Of a stretch of DNA of 64,000 bases, positions 7,046 to 14,718 are shown one piece after another. The stretch is from Planomonospora parontospora (GTDB lineage Bacteria; Actinomycetota; Actinomycetes; Streptosporangiales; Streptosporangiaceae). Every line of letters begins with the position of its first letter. Within the stretch, counting starts at the first letter, position 1. The notes under the pieces were generated by a model that made no database searches, was not told the DNA's origin, and saw only the letters and a list, made by a program, of their open reading frames with translations. The stretch is taken from NCBI GenBank assembly GCA_014647935.1, contig BMQD01000010.1:214823-278822 (forward strand), written 5' to 3'. A program made the translations under genes and the position numbers.

Positions 7046-8704
7046 ATGAACAAGCCGGTCATCGTGACGGTCGACGACGACCCGGGGGTCTCGCGCTCCG
7101 TGGCCCGCGACCTGCGCCGCCGGTACGGCCACGCCTACCGGATCGTCAGAGCCGACGGCGCCGCGCAGGGCATCGAGAGCGTCCGCGAGATGCGGCTGCG
7201 CGGCGACGACGTCGCGGTGGTCCTGGCCGACTACCGGATGCCCGAGATGAACGGCGTGGAGTTCCTGGAGCAGGCCATGGACCTGTACCCCCACGCCCGC
7301 CGGGTGCTGCTCACCGCCTACGCCGACACCGAGGCGGCGATCCAGGCGATCAACGTGGTGGACCTCGACCACTACCTGCTCAAGCCGTGGGACCCGCCGG
7401 AGGAGAAGTTCTACCCGGTGCTGGACGCCCAGCTCGACGCCTGGCAGCGGACCGACCGGCGGGCCGCCGACGAGCTGCGCGTGGTGGGGGCGCGCTGGTC
7501 GGCCCGCTCCTACCGGGTCCGCGACTTCCTGGCCCGCAACCAGGTCCCCTACCGCTGGCTGCTCGCCGACGAGCCCGAGGGCGCGCAGTTGCTGGCCGCG
7601 GCCGGGCAGGACGAGAGCCCGGCGGCCCTGCCGCTGGTCGTCACCGCGCAGGGTGCGGTGCTCGCCGCGCCGACCACCGCCGCGCTCGCCTCGGCCGTGG
7701 GCCTGTCCACCGCTCCCGCCACCGACTTCTACGACCTGGTCGTCATCGGCGGCGGCCCCGGCGGGCTGGGCGCGGCGGTCTACGGCGCCTCGGAGGGGCT
7801 GCGCACCGTGCTGGTGGAGAAGCACGCCTCCGGCGGGCAGGCCGGCCAGAGCTCCCGCATCGAGAACTACCTGGGCTTCCCCGACGGCGTCTCCGGCGCC
7901 CAGCTCGCCGACCGGGCCCGCCGCCAAGCGCTGAAGTTCGGCGCCGAGCTGCTCACCGCCCGCACGGCCACCAGCCTGGAGGTCCGGGGCCAGGCCCGGG
8001 TGGTCGGCTTCGCCGACGGCGGCAGCATCGCCGCGCACACGGTGATCCTGGCGACCGGCGTCTCCTACCGGCGGCTGACCGCCCCCGGCCTGGACGACTT
8101 CACCGGCGCCGGCGTCTACTACGGCGCGGCGGTGACCGAGGCGCCGGAGTGCCGCGGCTGCGACGTCTACATCGTCGGCGCGGCGAACTCGGCCGGGCAG
8201 GGCGCCGTCCACCTGTCGGGGTACGCCGACCGGGTGCACCTGATCGTCCGCGGCGACGGGCTGGAGAGCTCCATGTCGCACTACCTGATCGAGCAGATCG
8301 CGCAGATCCCGAACATCGAGGTGCACACCGGGACCGAGGTGGTCGCCGCCGAGGGCGGGGAGCACCTGGAGCGGCTCACCCTCAAGGGCCCCGACGGCGA
8401 GCGCACGGTCGACGCCGAGTGGCTGTTCGTCTTCATCGGCGCCGCACCGCACACCGACTGGCTCGGCGACGCGGTCGAGCGCGACGAGCGGGGCTTCGTG
8501 CTGACCGGCCCCGACCTGACCGCCGTCGGGAACCGGCCCCGCAACTGGCCGCTCCGGCGGGAGCCGTACCACCTGGAGACCAGCGTGCCGGGTGTCTTCG
8601 CCGCCGGCGACGTGCGCGCCGACTCGATCAAGCGGGTCGCCTCGGCGGTCGGCGAGGGGGCGATGGCCGTGGCGCTCGTGCACCGCTACCTGGAGAAGGC
8701 ATGA
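7046..8704 (+). CDS. Response-regulator receiver fused to thioredoxin-reductase-like FAD oxidoreductase
   Basis: 552 residues in two parts. Residues 1-125 form a receiver domain: acidic pocket DDD at 10-12, phosphoacceptor Asp62 in LADYRMPEMNG, the T of LLTAYAD and the K of LLKPWD. From about residue 230 a two-dinucleotide-fold flavoprotein follows: VVIGGGPGGLGAA (FAD), GGQAGQSSRIENYLGFP, ATGVSYR, a second glycine motif VGAANSAGQGAVHL (NADPH) and a C-terminal GVFAAGDVR. The spot where thioredoxin reductases carry the redox CxxC (after GV-Y) reads YYGAAVTEA; a CxxC (CRGC, about 369-372) occurs a few residues later. The gene overlaps the following histidine kinase by ATGA, so the kinase is its probable phosphodonor. 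Output is presumably enzymatic, not DNA binding. Confidence 0.9.
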   Translation: MNKPVIVTVDDDPGVSRSVARDLRRRYGHAYRIVRADGAAQGIESVREMRLRGDDVAVVLADYRMPEMNGVEFLEQAMDLYPHARRVLLTAYADTEAAIQAINVVDLDHYLLKPWDPPEEKFYPVLDAQLDAWQRTDRRAADELRVVGARWSARSYRVRDFLARNQVPYRWLLADEPEGAQLLAAAGQDESPAALPLVVTAQGAVLAAPTTAALASAVGLSTAPATDFYDLVVIGGGPGGLGAAVYGASEGLRTVLVEKHASGGQAGQSSRIENYLGFPDGVSGAQLADRARRQALKFGAELLTARTATSLEVRGQARVVGFADGGSIAAHTVILATGVSYRRLTAPGLDDFTGAGVYYGAAVTEAPECRGCDVYIVGAANSAGQGAVHLSGYADRVHLIVRGDGLESSMSHYLIEQIAQIPNIEVHTGTEVVAAEGGEHLERLTLKGPDGERTVDAEWLFVFIGAAPHTDWLGDAVERDERGFVLTGPDLTAVGNRPRNWPLRREPYHLETSVPGVFAAGDVRADSIKRVASAVGEGAMAVALVHRYLEKA

Positions 8705-10179
8705 TCGACCCCGATGTGCTCCGCGGCCTGTTCCTCTTCGAGGGGCTGGAGGAGGACCGGCTCGCCTGGCTGGCCGCCCACGCCCATGAGCGCGGGGCCG
8801 CCGCGGGCGAGCTGATCGTACGGCAGGGCGACCCGGCCGACTGCTTCATCGTGCTCATCGAGGGCGAGGTGGTCATGGTCACCGAGACCCCCGCCGGGCC
8901 GGTCTCGCTGACCCCCACCTCCCAGCCCGGGGTCTACGCCGGGGCCACCTCCGCCTACCTCGGCGAGCGCGCCCCGGCCTCCTACACCCACTCGCTCCGC
9001 GCCACCAGGCCCTCCCGGTTCATGGAACTGCCCGCCGGGAAGTTCGGCCGGATGATGACCGAGTGGTTCCCGATGGCGGTGCACCTGCTGGACGGGGTGC
9101 GCCTGGGCGGGCTGGCGCAGCGGGAGTTCATCGACCGGCGGCAGCGGCTGACGGCGCTCGGCACGATCACCGCGGGTCTCACGCACGAGCTCAACAACCC
9201 GGCGGCGGCGGCCGTGCGCGCCGTGGGCGAGCTCCGGGAGAAGGTCGCGTCCTCGCGGCGGCGGCTGGCCGAGCTGGCCGAGGCGGGCATCCCCCCGGAC
9301 CGGCTGCGCGCCCTGATCGACATGGAGGAGCGGTGCTCCACCGGCGCGGCGGGCCTGCCCCCGCGCTCCCCGCTGGAGATCTCCGACGCCGAGGACGAAC
9401 TGGGCGACGCGCTGGAGGAGGCGGGGGTCGGCGGCGGCTGGGAGGTCGCGCCGCCGCTGGTCGCCGCCGGCTTCGGACCGGCGGGGCTGGAGAAGGTGCG
9501 GAGCGCGGCCGGGCCGGAGCACCTGGCGGCGGCGGTGCACTGGCTGGCGGAGGCGGTCGAGATCTCCCAGATGCTGGACGAGGTGACCGACGCGACCGGG
9601 CGGATCTCCTCGCTGCTGGCCTCGGCCAAGCAGTACTCCCAGATGGACCGCGCGCCGTACCGGACGGTGGACGTGCGGGAGCTGCTGGACAGCACGCTCA
9701 CCATGTTCCGCGGCAAGATCCCGCCCGGGATCGGCGTGGCCACCGACTACGACCCCGCCCTGCCGCCGATCCCCGCCTACGCCGGGGAGCTCAACCAGGT
9801 GTGGACCAACCTGATCCACAACGCGCTGGACGCGATGGCGGGCGAGGGCACCCTGACCGTCCGCACCCGGCTGGAGCACGGGACCACCGCGCTGGTCGAG
9901 ATCTGCGACACCGGTCCCGGCGTCCCGGAGGAGCTCCGGGAGCGGATCTTCGAGCCGTTCTTCACCACCAAGCCCGCCGGCGCGGGCACCGGCCTGGGGC
10001 TGGACATCTCCTTCCGCATCGTCGCCGGCCGGCACGGCGGCGACCTGCGGGTGGAGTCGGCACCCGGCGACACCCGCTTCCAGGTCCGCCTCCCGGCCGC
10101 CGAGCAGCCGGAGACGGAGGAGGTCCCGGCCGCCGGGCGGCCGGAGCGGGCCGCCCCGCCGGTGGAGACGACGGCGTAG
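8701..10179 (+). CDS. Cyclic-nucleotide-binding-domain sensor histidine kinase
   Basis: 492 residues. The first 120 form a Crp-like cNMP-binding beta-roll (LFEGLEEDRLAWLAAHAHERGAAAGELIVRQGDPADCFIVL, given here in outline), without transmembrane segments, so the kinase is cytoplasmic. The DHp helix has LTHELNNP with phosphoacceptor His162. The ATPase domain shows the N box (NLIHNALDAM, about 370), G1 (DTGPGVPEE), F box (FEPFFTTK) and G2 (GTGLGLDIS). A long helical insert (about 180-290) lies between the DHp His region and the following helix. Start ATG overlaps the stop of the receiver-flavoprotein gene, indicating coupled synthesis of a cognate pair. The beta-roll lacks an obvious RxAx cyclic-nucleotide signature, so the signal may be something else. 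Confidence 0.9.
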   Translation: MIDPDVLRGLFLFEGLEEDRLAWLAAHAHERGAAAGELIVRQGDPADCFIVLIEGEVVMVTETPAGPVSLTPTSQPGVYAGATSAYLGERAPASYTHSLRATRPSRFMELPAGKFGRMMTEWFPMAVHLLDGVRLGGLAQREFIDRRQRLTALGTITAGLTHELNNPAAAAVRAVGELREKVASSRRRLAELAEAGIPPDRLRALIDMEERCSTGAAGLPPRSPLEISDAEDELGDALEEAGVGGGWEVAPPLVAAGFGPAGLEKVRSAAGPEHLAAAVHWLAEAVEISQMLDEVTDATGRISSLLASAKQYSQMDRAPYRTVDVRELLDSTLTMFRGKIPPGIGVATDYDPALPPIPAYAGELNQVWTNLIHNALDAMAGEGTLTVRTRLEHGTTALVEICDTGPGVPEELRERIFEPFFTTKPAGAGTGLGLDISFRIVAGRHGGDLRVESAPGDTRFQVRLPAAEQPETEEVPAAGRPERAAPPVETTA

Positions 10180-10181
10180 CC

Positions 10182-10230
10182 GACGCGCACCCCGCCTCGC
10201 CGGAAGGCGATCGGCGAGACAGGGTGCGTC
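10182..10230. terminator. Bidirectional stem-loop terminator
   Basis: An imperfect long inverted repeat (GACGC.GCACCC and CTCGCCG on the left, CGGCGAG and GGGTGCGTC on the right) occupies the whole gap between the histidine kinase and the convergent NmrA-like gene. Confidence 0.6.
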
Positions 10231-10231
10231 C

Positions 10232-11071
10232 TCACCGGAAGGCGTGGGCGTGGCGCCGGGCCCACCCGTCGAAACCGCGCGGCGGACGGCCCAGGATCTG
10301 CTCCGTGTGCGGGCTGATCCGCCGCTCTTCCGGGGTCGGGTCGCCGAGGATGTCCAGGGTCCCGTCGGCCACCGGCTCCGGCATGAACCGCACCATCTGG
10401 GCACGGGCCTCCGCACGCGTCTGGTCGACGAACCGGACCGGCCGTCCCAGCGCCTCGCCGATGATCCCGGCCCGCTGCCGGGGCGTGGTCAGGGCCGGCC
10501 CCGTCAGTTCGTAGATCCGGCCGGCGTGCCGGTCCTCCCGCAGGACGGCGGCCGCGACCTCGCCGATGTCGGCCGGATCGACGACCGGCAGGCCGACGTC
10601 GCCGAACGGCGCGGCCACCGTCCCCCGGGTCCGCACCGACTCCGCCCACGCGTAGGCGTTGGACGCGAAGCCGCCCGGCCGCAGGATCGTCCACGCCGCG
10701 CCGGAGCGCCGGACGGCGTCCTCGATGCCGCGCAGCGGCGCGTGCGAGACGGACTGCGGGCGCGTCCCGGCGGCCTGCGAGGAGAGCAGGACCAGGCGCG
10801 CGACTCCGCCGGCTTTCGCGACGTCGAGGATCGCGTCCGGGTCCAGATGCGCACCGGCACCTGCGACCAGCAGGAACAGCGCGCGGGCTCCGTCCACCAC
10901 CGGTCGCAGGGTCTCCGGCTCGGCCAGATCGGCCTGCCGGTACCGCACCCCCTCCGGCACGGACACCGGCGACGTTCCCCGGGACACCGCGGTCACCCGC
11001 TCGCCGGCCGCGGACAGCGCCTCCACGAGCACCCGGCCGACGTTGCCGGTGGCCCCTGTTACCACGATCAT
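10232..11071 (-). CDS. NmrA-like NAD(P)-binding protein
   Basis: 279-residue Rossmann protein of the atypical SDR/NmrA type: MIVVTGATGNVGRVLVEAL gives the GxxGxxG motif, LVLLSSQAAG follows strand five, and TILRPGGFASNAYAW is the family segment after it. No YxxxK pair is present, as expected for NmrA-like sensors or quinone-reductase-like relatives (YtfG/QorB). It is transcribed divergently from an HxlR regulator, an arrangement repeatedly seen for redox- or quinone-responsive pairs. Thus NAD(P)H-dependent quinone reduction or redox sensing is likely, the exact role unknown. Confidence 0.85.
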   Translation of the reverse strand: MIVVTGATGNVGRVLVEALSAAGERVTAVSRGTSPVSVPEGVRYRQADLAEPETLRPVVDGARALFLLVAGAGAHLDPDAILDVAKAGGVARLVLLSSQAAGTRPQSVSHAPLRGIEDAVRRSGAAWTILRPGGFASNAYAWAESVRTRGTVAAPFGDVGLPVVDPADIGEVAAAVLREDRHAGRIYELTGPALTTPRQRAGIIGEALGRPVRFVDQTRAEARAQMVRFMPEPVADGTLDILGDPTPEERRISPHTEQILGRPPRGFDGWARRHAHAFR

Positions 11072-11176
11072 GAAAGGTTCCTCCTTCTCCGACGCCGCCC
11101 GCGCGTTCGCCGGGGGCGGCCGCCGCCGTTCCGACCGCTTCGGCGGCGACTCCGGGAAGTTAGCATCGCCGGTATA

Positions 11177-11188
11177 GTAGGTACCTAC
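11177..11188. promoter_or_regulatory. Palindromic operator in the NmrA/HxlR divergent region
   Basis: GTAGGTACCTAC is a perfect 12-base palindrome that overlaps a TATAGT -10-like hexamer (11173-11178) 40 bases upstream of the HxlR start. It is the best candidate binding site for the HxlR protein itself. Confidence 0.6.
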
Positions 11189-11217
11189 AGGAAAGTGACT
11201 ATGCCCAAGGGGTCCGC

Positions 11218-11640
11218 ATGCACGCCGAGCGAGCAGCCTGGACGCCTCCGGCGTCGGCCGATCCCGAGCAGGCCTGCCCCGTCGCGCCGGTCGTGGACAT
11301 CGTCTTCAGCCGGTGGACCACCCCGATCCTGTGGACGCTGAACTACCAGGGACGGCAGCGCTTCGTCGAGCTGCAGCGACGGATCACCACCATCACGCCG
11401 AAGGTCCTGACCCAGCGGCTCCGGCAACTCGAACGCGACGGACTCGTCGTGCGCACCTACCACCCCGAGGTCCCGCCCCGGGTCGAGTACGAGATCAGCG
11501 ACCTCGGCCGCAGCCTCGCCCCGCTCTTCGCCCATCTCGCCGAGTGGGCCACGGCTCACCTCGGCGACGTGGAACGGGCACGGCACGCCTACGACGACAC
11601 CGGCACGGCGGCGGCACCGCAGCACACGCCTCGGCGATGA
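11218..11640 (+). CDS. HxlR family transcriptional regulator
   Basis: 140-residue winged-helix regulator of the HxlR/YodB type. Diagnostic features are the single N-terminal cysteine in QACPVAPVVDIVFSRWTTPILWTL, then RFVELQRRITTITPKVLTQRLRQLERDGLV (recognition helix) and RVEYEISDLGRSLAPLF (wing and following helix). The conserved cysteine is the residue used for thiol or quinone sensing in YodB/HypR relatives. It is divergent from the NmrA-like gene and a palindrome overlaps its -10 region, so autoregulation and control of the neighbour are likely. The start ATG at 11218 has an AAGGGG ribosome site. Its stop lies 27 bases from the end of the convergent deaminase gene. Confidence 0.92.
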   Translation: MHAERAAWTPPASADPEQACPVAPVVDIVFSRWTTPILWTLNYQGRQRFVELQRRITTITPKVLTQRLRQLERDGLVVRTYHPEVPPRVEYEISDLGRSLAPLFAHLAEWATAHLGDVERARHAYDDTGTAAAPQHTPRR

Positions 11641-11667
11641 GGCGGCCTCCCGCCGCGCTCCGCCCTC

Positions 11668-12105
11668 TCACAGGTGGGCGTTGGGCTCACGGGCGAGATC
11701 GGCCAGCTCGGGCAGTTCCAGCACGGTGACGCCCGCCGCCGTGAGCTCCTCGACGCCGTGGCAGTCGGCGAGGAGCACGGGCTCCCGCCAGGCCAGCACG
11801 ACCCGCCGGATCCCGCTGCCGATGATCAGCCGGGTGCAGGTCCGGGGGCGGGAGCGGCGCACGCTGCACGGCTCCAGGCTGCTGTAGACCGTGGCGCCGG
11901 GCAGCCGGGGGTCACCTGCCGCGATCTTGGCGAGCGCGGCCTCCTCGGCGTGCACGTGGGGGTCGCCGCCCTCCCGGGAGTGGCCGCGCGCGAGCTCGGT
12001 GCCGTCGGCGGCGACCACGACGGCGCCGACGGAGAAGGCCGCCGGCGAGGGCGGGCAGAGCCGGGCCAGCTCGCAGGCCAGCCGGAGCCAGTCGCGGTCG
12101 TTCAC
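11668..12105 (-). CDS. RibD-type cytidine/deoxycytidylate deaminase domain protein
   Basis: 145-residue zinc deaminase. The zinc site is visible as HVHAEEAAL (HAE) and SLEPCSVRRSRPRTC (PCxxxxxxxxC), the spacing of the RibD/CMP-deaminase family. The start GTG at 12105 overlaps the stop of the upstream reductase gene (GTGA), so the pair makes as separate chains the two activities of bifunctional RibD: deamination of the pyrimidine intermediate of riboflavin synthesis and reduction of its ribose. No ribA, ribB, ribE or ribH is adjacent. An analogue in another pyrimidine-derived pathway is possible. Confidence 0.86.
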   Translation of the reverse strand: MNDRDWLRLACELARLCPPSPAAFSVGAVVVAADGTELARGHSREGGDPHVHAEEAALAKIAAGDPRLPGATVYSSLEPCSVRRSRPRTCTRLIIGSGIRRVVLAWREPVLLADCHGVEELTAAGVTVLELPELADLAREPNAHL

Positions 12106-12842
12106 CGGTCCCCCCGCTCCGGGGACCTCTCCCGGTGGATCAGGTATCTCAGCAGGACGACATCGCCGAGCGCGCGGACCTCCGCGAGGTCCATCCGCCG
12201 CAGCGGGCCCTGCGGGAAGCGTCCGCCGCCGACGAACCGCGGCGCGGCGGGGTCGCCGACGAAGAACGGCGCGACGGCGAGCTGGATCTCGTCGGCGAGG
12301 TCCTCCAGGAGGAACCGGGTGTGCACCGAGCCCCCTCCCTCCACCATGAGTCGCCGGACCCCGCGCCCGGCCAGGTCGCGCAGGACCCGGCGGAGGTCCA
12401 CGGGATCTCCCGCGTCGACCACGGTGGCGGCCGCGCCGAGCCGGGAGGCGAGCCCCTCCACCGCCCTCGACCCCGCGTACACGATCTTCTCCGCGTCCCC
12501 GGCGGTGAAGAACCGGCCCGCCGGGTCGAGGTCCCCCGTCGCGGTCAGCGTCACCTTGGCGGGGCAGGCCGGCAGGCCGCGCGCCACCCGCTCCCGCCGC
12601 CGGACCGGCGAGCGGACCAGCAGCCGGGGATCGTCCCGGCGCACGGTGCCCGCCCCGACCATGATCGCGTCGCAGCCGGCCCGGACCTCGTCGACCCGGT
12701 CGAAGTCCTCGTCCCCGGAGAGCAGCAGCCGCTCGGGGGCGCCGTCGTCGATGTGGCCGTCGACGGACATCGCGCAGCTGAGCAGCACGTAGGGACGCCC
12801 GGCCGGTCCTTCCCGGCCGACCGGCCCGCCCGATCCGCTCAC
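12102..12842 (-). CDS. RibD C-terminal/dihydrofolate-reductase-like reductase
   Basis: 246 residues from the GTG at 12842, chosen because it follows a GGGGGAG ribosome site and because family members begin just before PYVLLSCAMSVDG; a GTG at 12875 would add eleven residues. It has the RibD-C fold signature: SVDGHIDD, a D-x-R-x-x-C-DAIMVGAGTVRRDDPRL segment (NADPH and substrate site), GRFFTAG, and LMVEGGGSVHTRFL. The role suggested is reduction of the ribosyl side chain in riboflavin biosynthesis. The deaminase partner overlaps downstream. No thymidylate genes are near, which argues against folate reduction. Confidence 0.85.
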   Translation of the reverse strand: MSGSGGPVGREGPAGRPYVLLSCAMSVDGHIDDGAPERLLLSGDEDFDRVDEVRAGCDAIMVGAGTVRRDDPRLLVRSPVRRRERVARGLPACPAKVTLTATGDLDPAGRFFTAGDAEKIVYAGSRAVEGLASRLGAAATVVDAGDPVDLRRVLRDLAGRGVRRLMVEGGGSVHTRFLLEDLADEIQLAVAPFFVGDPAAPRFVGGGRFPQGPLRRMDLAEVRALGDVVLLRYLIHRERSPERGDR

Positions 12843-12952
12843 GGCCCTCTCCCCCGAGTCCGTCGGAGGACGCACGCGCCCTCACCGGCAGTCGGCCGCG
12901 ATGCTACGCCACGGGAGAGCCGGCGCACCGGCCGGGGTCGGCGCCACACCGC

Positions 12953-13016
12953 GTGGGCGGTGCACCGTGTGAGCGTCACGCCATGTGGGCGGTACGGCGC
13001 GTGGGCGGTACGGCGC
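12953..13016. repeat. 16-base tandem repeat between the reductase and BCCT genes
   Basis: GTGGGCGGTACGGCGC occurs twice in direct succession (12985-13000 and 13001-13016), and a diverged copy starts at 12953. It lies upstream of the reductase gene and downstream of the BCCT gene; function unknown. Confidence 0.65.
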
Positions 13017-13024
13017 GCTCCCGA

Positions 13025-14593
13025 TCACTTCCCGTCGTCCCGCCCGGCGATCCGGCGCAGAGCCAGCAGCAGGCCGATCTGCTGTCCGCGGACGGCCGTA
13101 CCCGCCCCCGGGTCCTCCCGCAGCTCCTTCACGAGCGCCGCGCAGAGCAGGAGCATGACGATCACGAACGGCAGCGAGACCAGGATCGTGGCCTGCTGCA
13201 GCGCCTTCAGCCCACCGGCCAGCAGCAGTACCATCGCCACCGCCCCGACCAGCACACCCCACATCACCACCAGGGGTCTGGGCGGCCGGAGCGAGCCCTC
13301 GGTGGACAGGGACCCGAGCACCAGGGAGGCCGCGTCGGCCCCGCTGACGAAGTAGAGCGCCACCAGGACCACCGCGATCACCGTGGTGAACAGGTCCAGC
13401 GGCAGGTTGTCGAGCAGCGTGAACATCGCCGCCTCGGAGCCCTCGGCGACGGCACGGGTGAAGTCCGCCTCGCCCGACTGCTGGAGCCACACGGCGCTGC
13501 CTCCGCTGATCGCGAACCAGAGCAGGCTGGCTCCCGACGGGATGAGCAGCACGCCGACGACGAACTCGCGGATGGTCCGGCCGCGGGAGATCCGGGCGAT
13601 GAAGGCGCCCACGAACGGCGCCCAGGACATCCACCACGCCCAGTAGAAGATGGTCCACTCCCCGAGCCAGGCCTTGTCCATGAACGCGCCCGTCCGTGAG
13701 GACATCGGGATCAGGTCGCTCAGATAGCCGCCGAGCGAGGCGGGGATCAGGTCGAGGACCGCGACCGTCGGGCCGAAGACGAAGATGAGCACGGCCAGCA
13801 GGGCCGCCAGGTGGACGTTGACGGTACTGAGCCACCGTACGCCGCCGTGCACCCCGGTGGCCGCGGAGACGACGAACGCGGCGGTCAGCACGATGATGAC
13901 GATCACCTCCAGCCTCCGCCCGCCGATCCCGAACAGCTCGTTGAGGCCGTACTCCACCTGGAGCGCACCCAGGCCCAGGCTCGTGGCGGTGCCGAAGACG
14001 GTGGCGAGCATGGCCAGCAGGTCCAGCGCCCGCCCTGCGTTCGGCCGGGGCGTGCCTCCGAACAGCGGGGAGAACGCGGCGCTGAACTGGTTGCCCCGGC
14101 CCTTGCGGAAGGTGGAGTAGGCCAGGGCCATGCCCGTGACCGCGTAGACGGCCCAGGGATGCAGGGTCCAGTGGAACAGGGAGTACTCCATCGCGGTGCG
14201 CGCGGCCTGGAGCGATCCCGGCACGAGATCCAGGTCGGGCGGCGGTCTGAGCAGGTGGGTCACCGGCTCGGCGACGCCGTAGAACATCAGCCCGATGCCC
14301 ATCCCCGAGCTGAACATCATCGCGGTCCAGGCCAGGTTGGTGAACTCGGGGGTGTCGTCGTCCCCGCCCAGGCGGATCCGGCCGAAGCGGCCGAGCGCGA
14401 GCACGACGGCCAGGACCAGGAAGAAGTCGGCGGCCAGCACGAACAGCCAGCCGAGGTTCTCCAGCACCCAGGCGAGCGCGGCGTCACCGGCCGCGGCGAG
14501 CGATTCGGTGAAGACCGCGCCCCAGACCACCACCGCCACCAGCAGGCCCATGGCGGCGGACAACAGCGGAACGTCGGGCTTTCGCGTGCGCAT
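13025..14593 (-). CDS. BCCT family betaine/carnitine/choline transporter
   Basis: 522 residues, about twelve membrane spans, typical of BetP/OpuD carriers that import quaternary ammonium compounds with sodium or protons. The family signature around transmembrane segment 8 is present (TIFYWAWWMSWAPFVGAFIARISRGRTIREF in outline), as are the glycine-rich SSGMGIGLMFYGVAEP stretch, which suits sodium-coupled members, and the helix-3-like FHWTLHPWAVY. The ATG at 14593 follows a GGGGG ribosome site; an in-frame GTG at 14614 would add seven residues. There is no long charged osmosensing tail, so nutritional uptake is as likely as osmoprotection. It stands alone; no betaine synthesis genes adjoin. Confidence 0.93.
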   Translation of the reverse strand: MRTRKPDVPLLSAAMGLLVAVVVWGAVFTESLAAAGDAALAWVLENLGWLFVLAADFFLVLAVVLALGRFGRIRLGGDDDTPEFTNLAWTAMMFSSGMGIGLMFYGVAEPVTHLLRPPPDLDLVPGSLQAARTAMEYSLFHWTLHPWAVYAVTGMALAYSTFRKGRGNQFSAAFSPLFGGTPRPNAGRALDLLAMLATVFGTATSLGLGALQVEYGLNELFGIGGRRLEVIVIIVLTAAFVVSAATGVHGGVRWLSTVNVHLAALLAVLIFVFGPTVAVLDLIPASLGGYLSDLIPMSSRTGAFMDKAWLGEWTIFYWAWWMSWAPFVGAFIARISRGRTIREFVVGVLLIPSGASLLWFAISGGSAVWLQQSGEADFTRAVAEGSEAAMFTLLDNLPLDLFTTVIAVVLVALYFVSGADAASLVLGSLSTEGSLRPPRPLVVMWGVLVGAVAMVLLLAGGLKALQQATILVSLPFVIVMLLLCAALVKELREDPGAGTAVRGQQIGLLLALRRIAGRDDGK

Positions 14594-14718
14594 GGGACCC
14601 CCGAGGACGCTCACACAGAGTGATAACGATCCTGCCCTGCGTCAAAGCCCGCGAACCGTGACAACCGACCCCCCGGGTGAGACCGTCGAACAGGCGACGG
14701 CGCTCGGAGGGGGACTGC

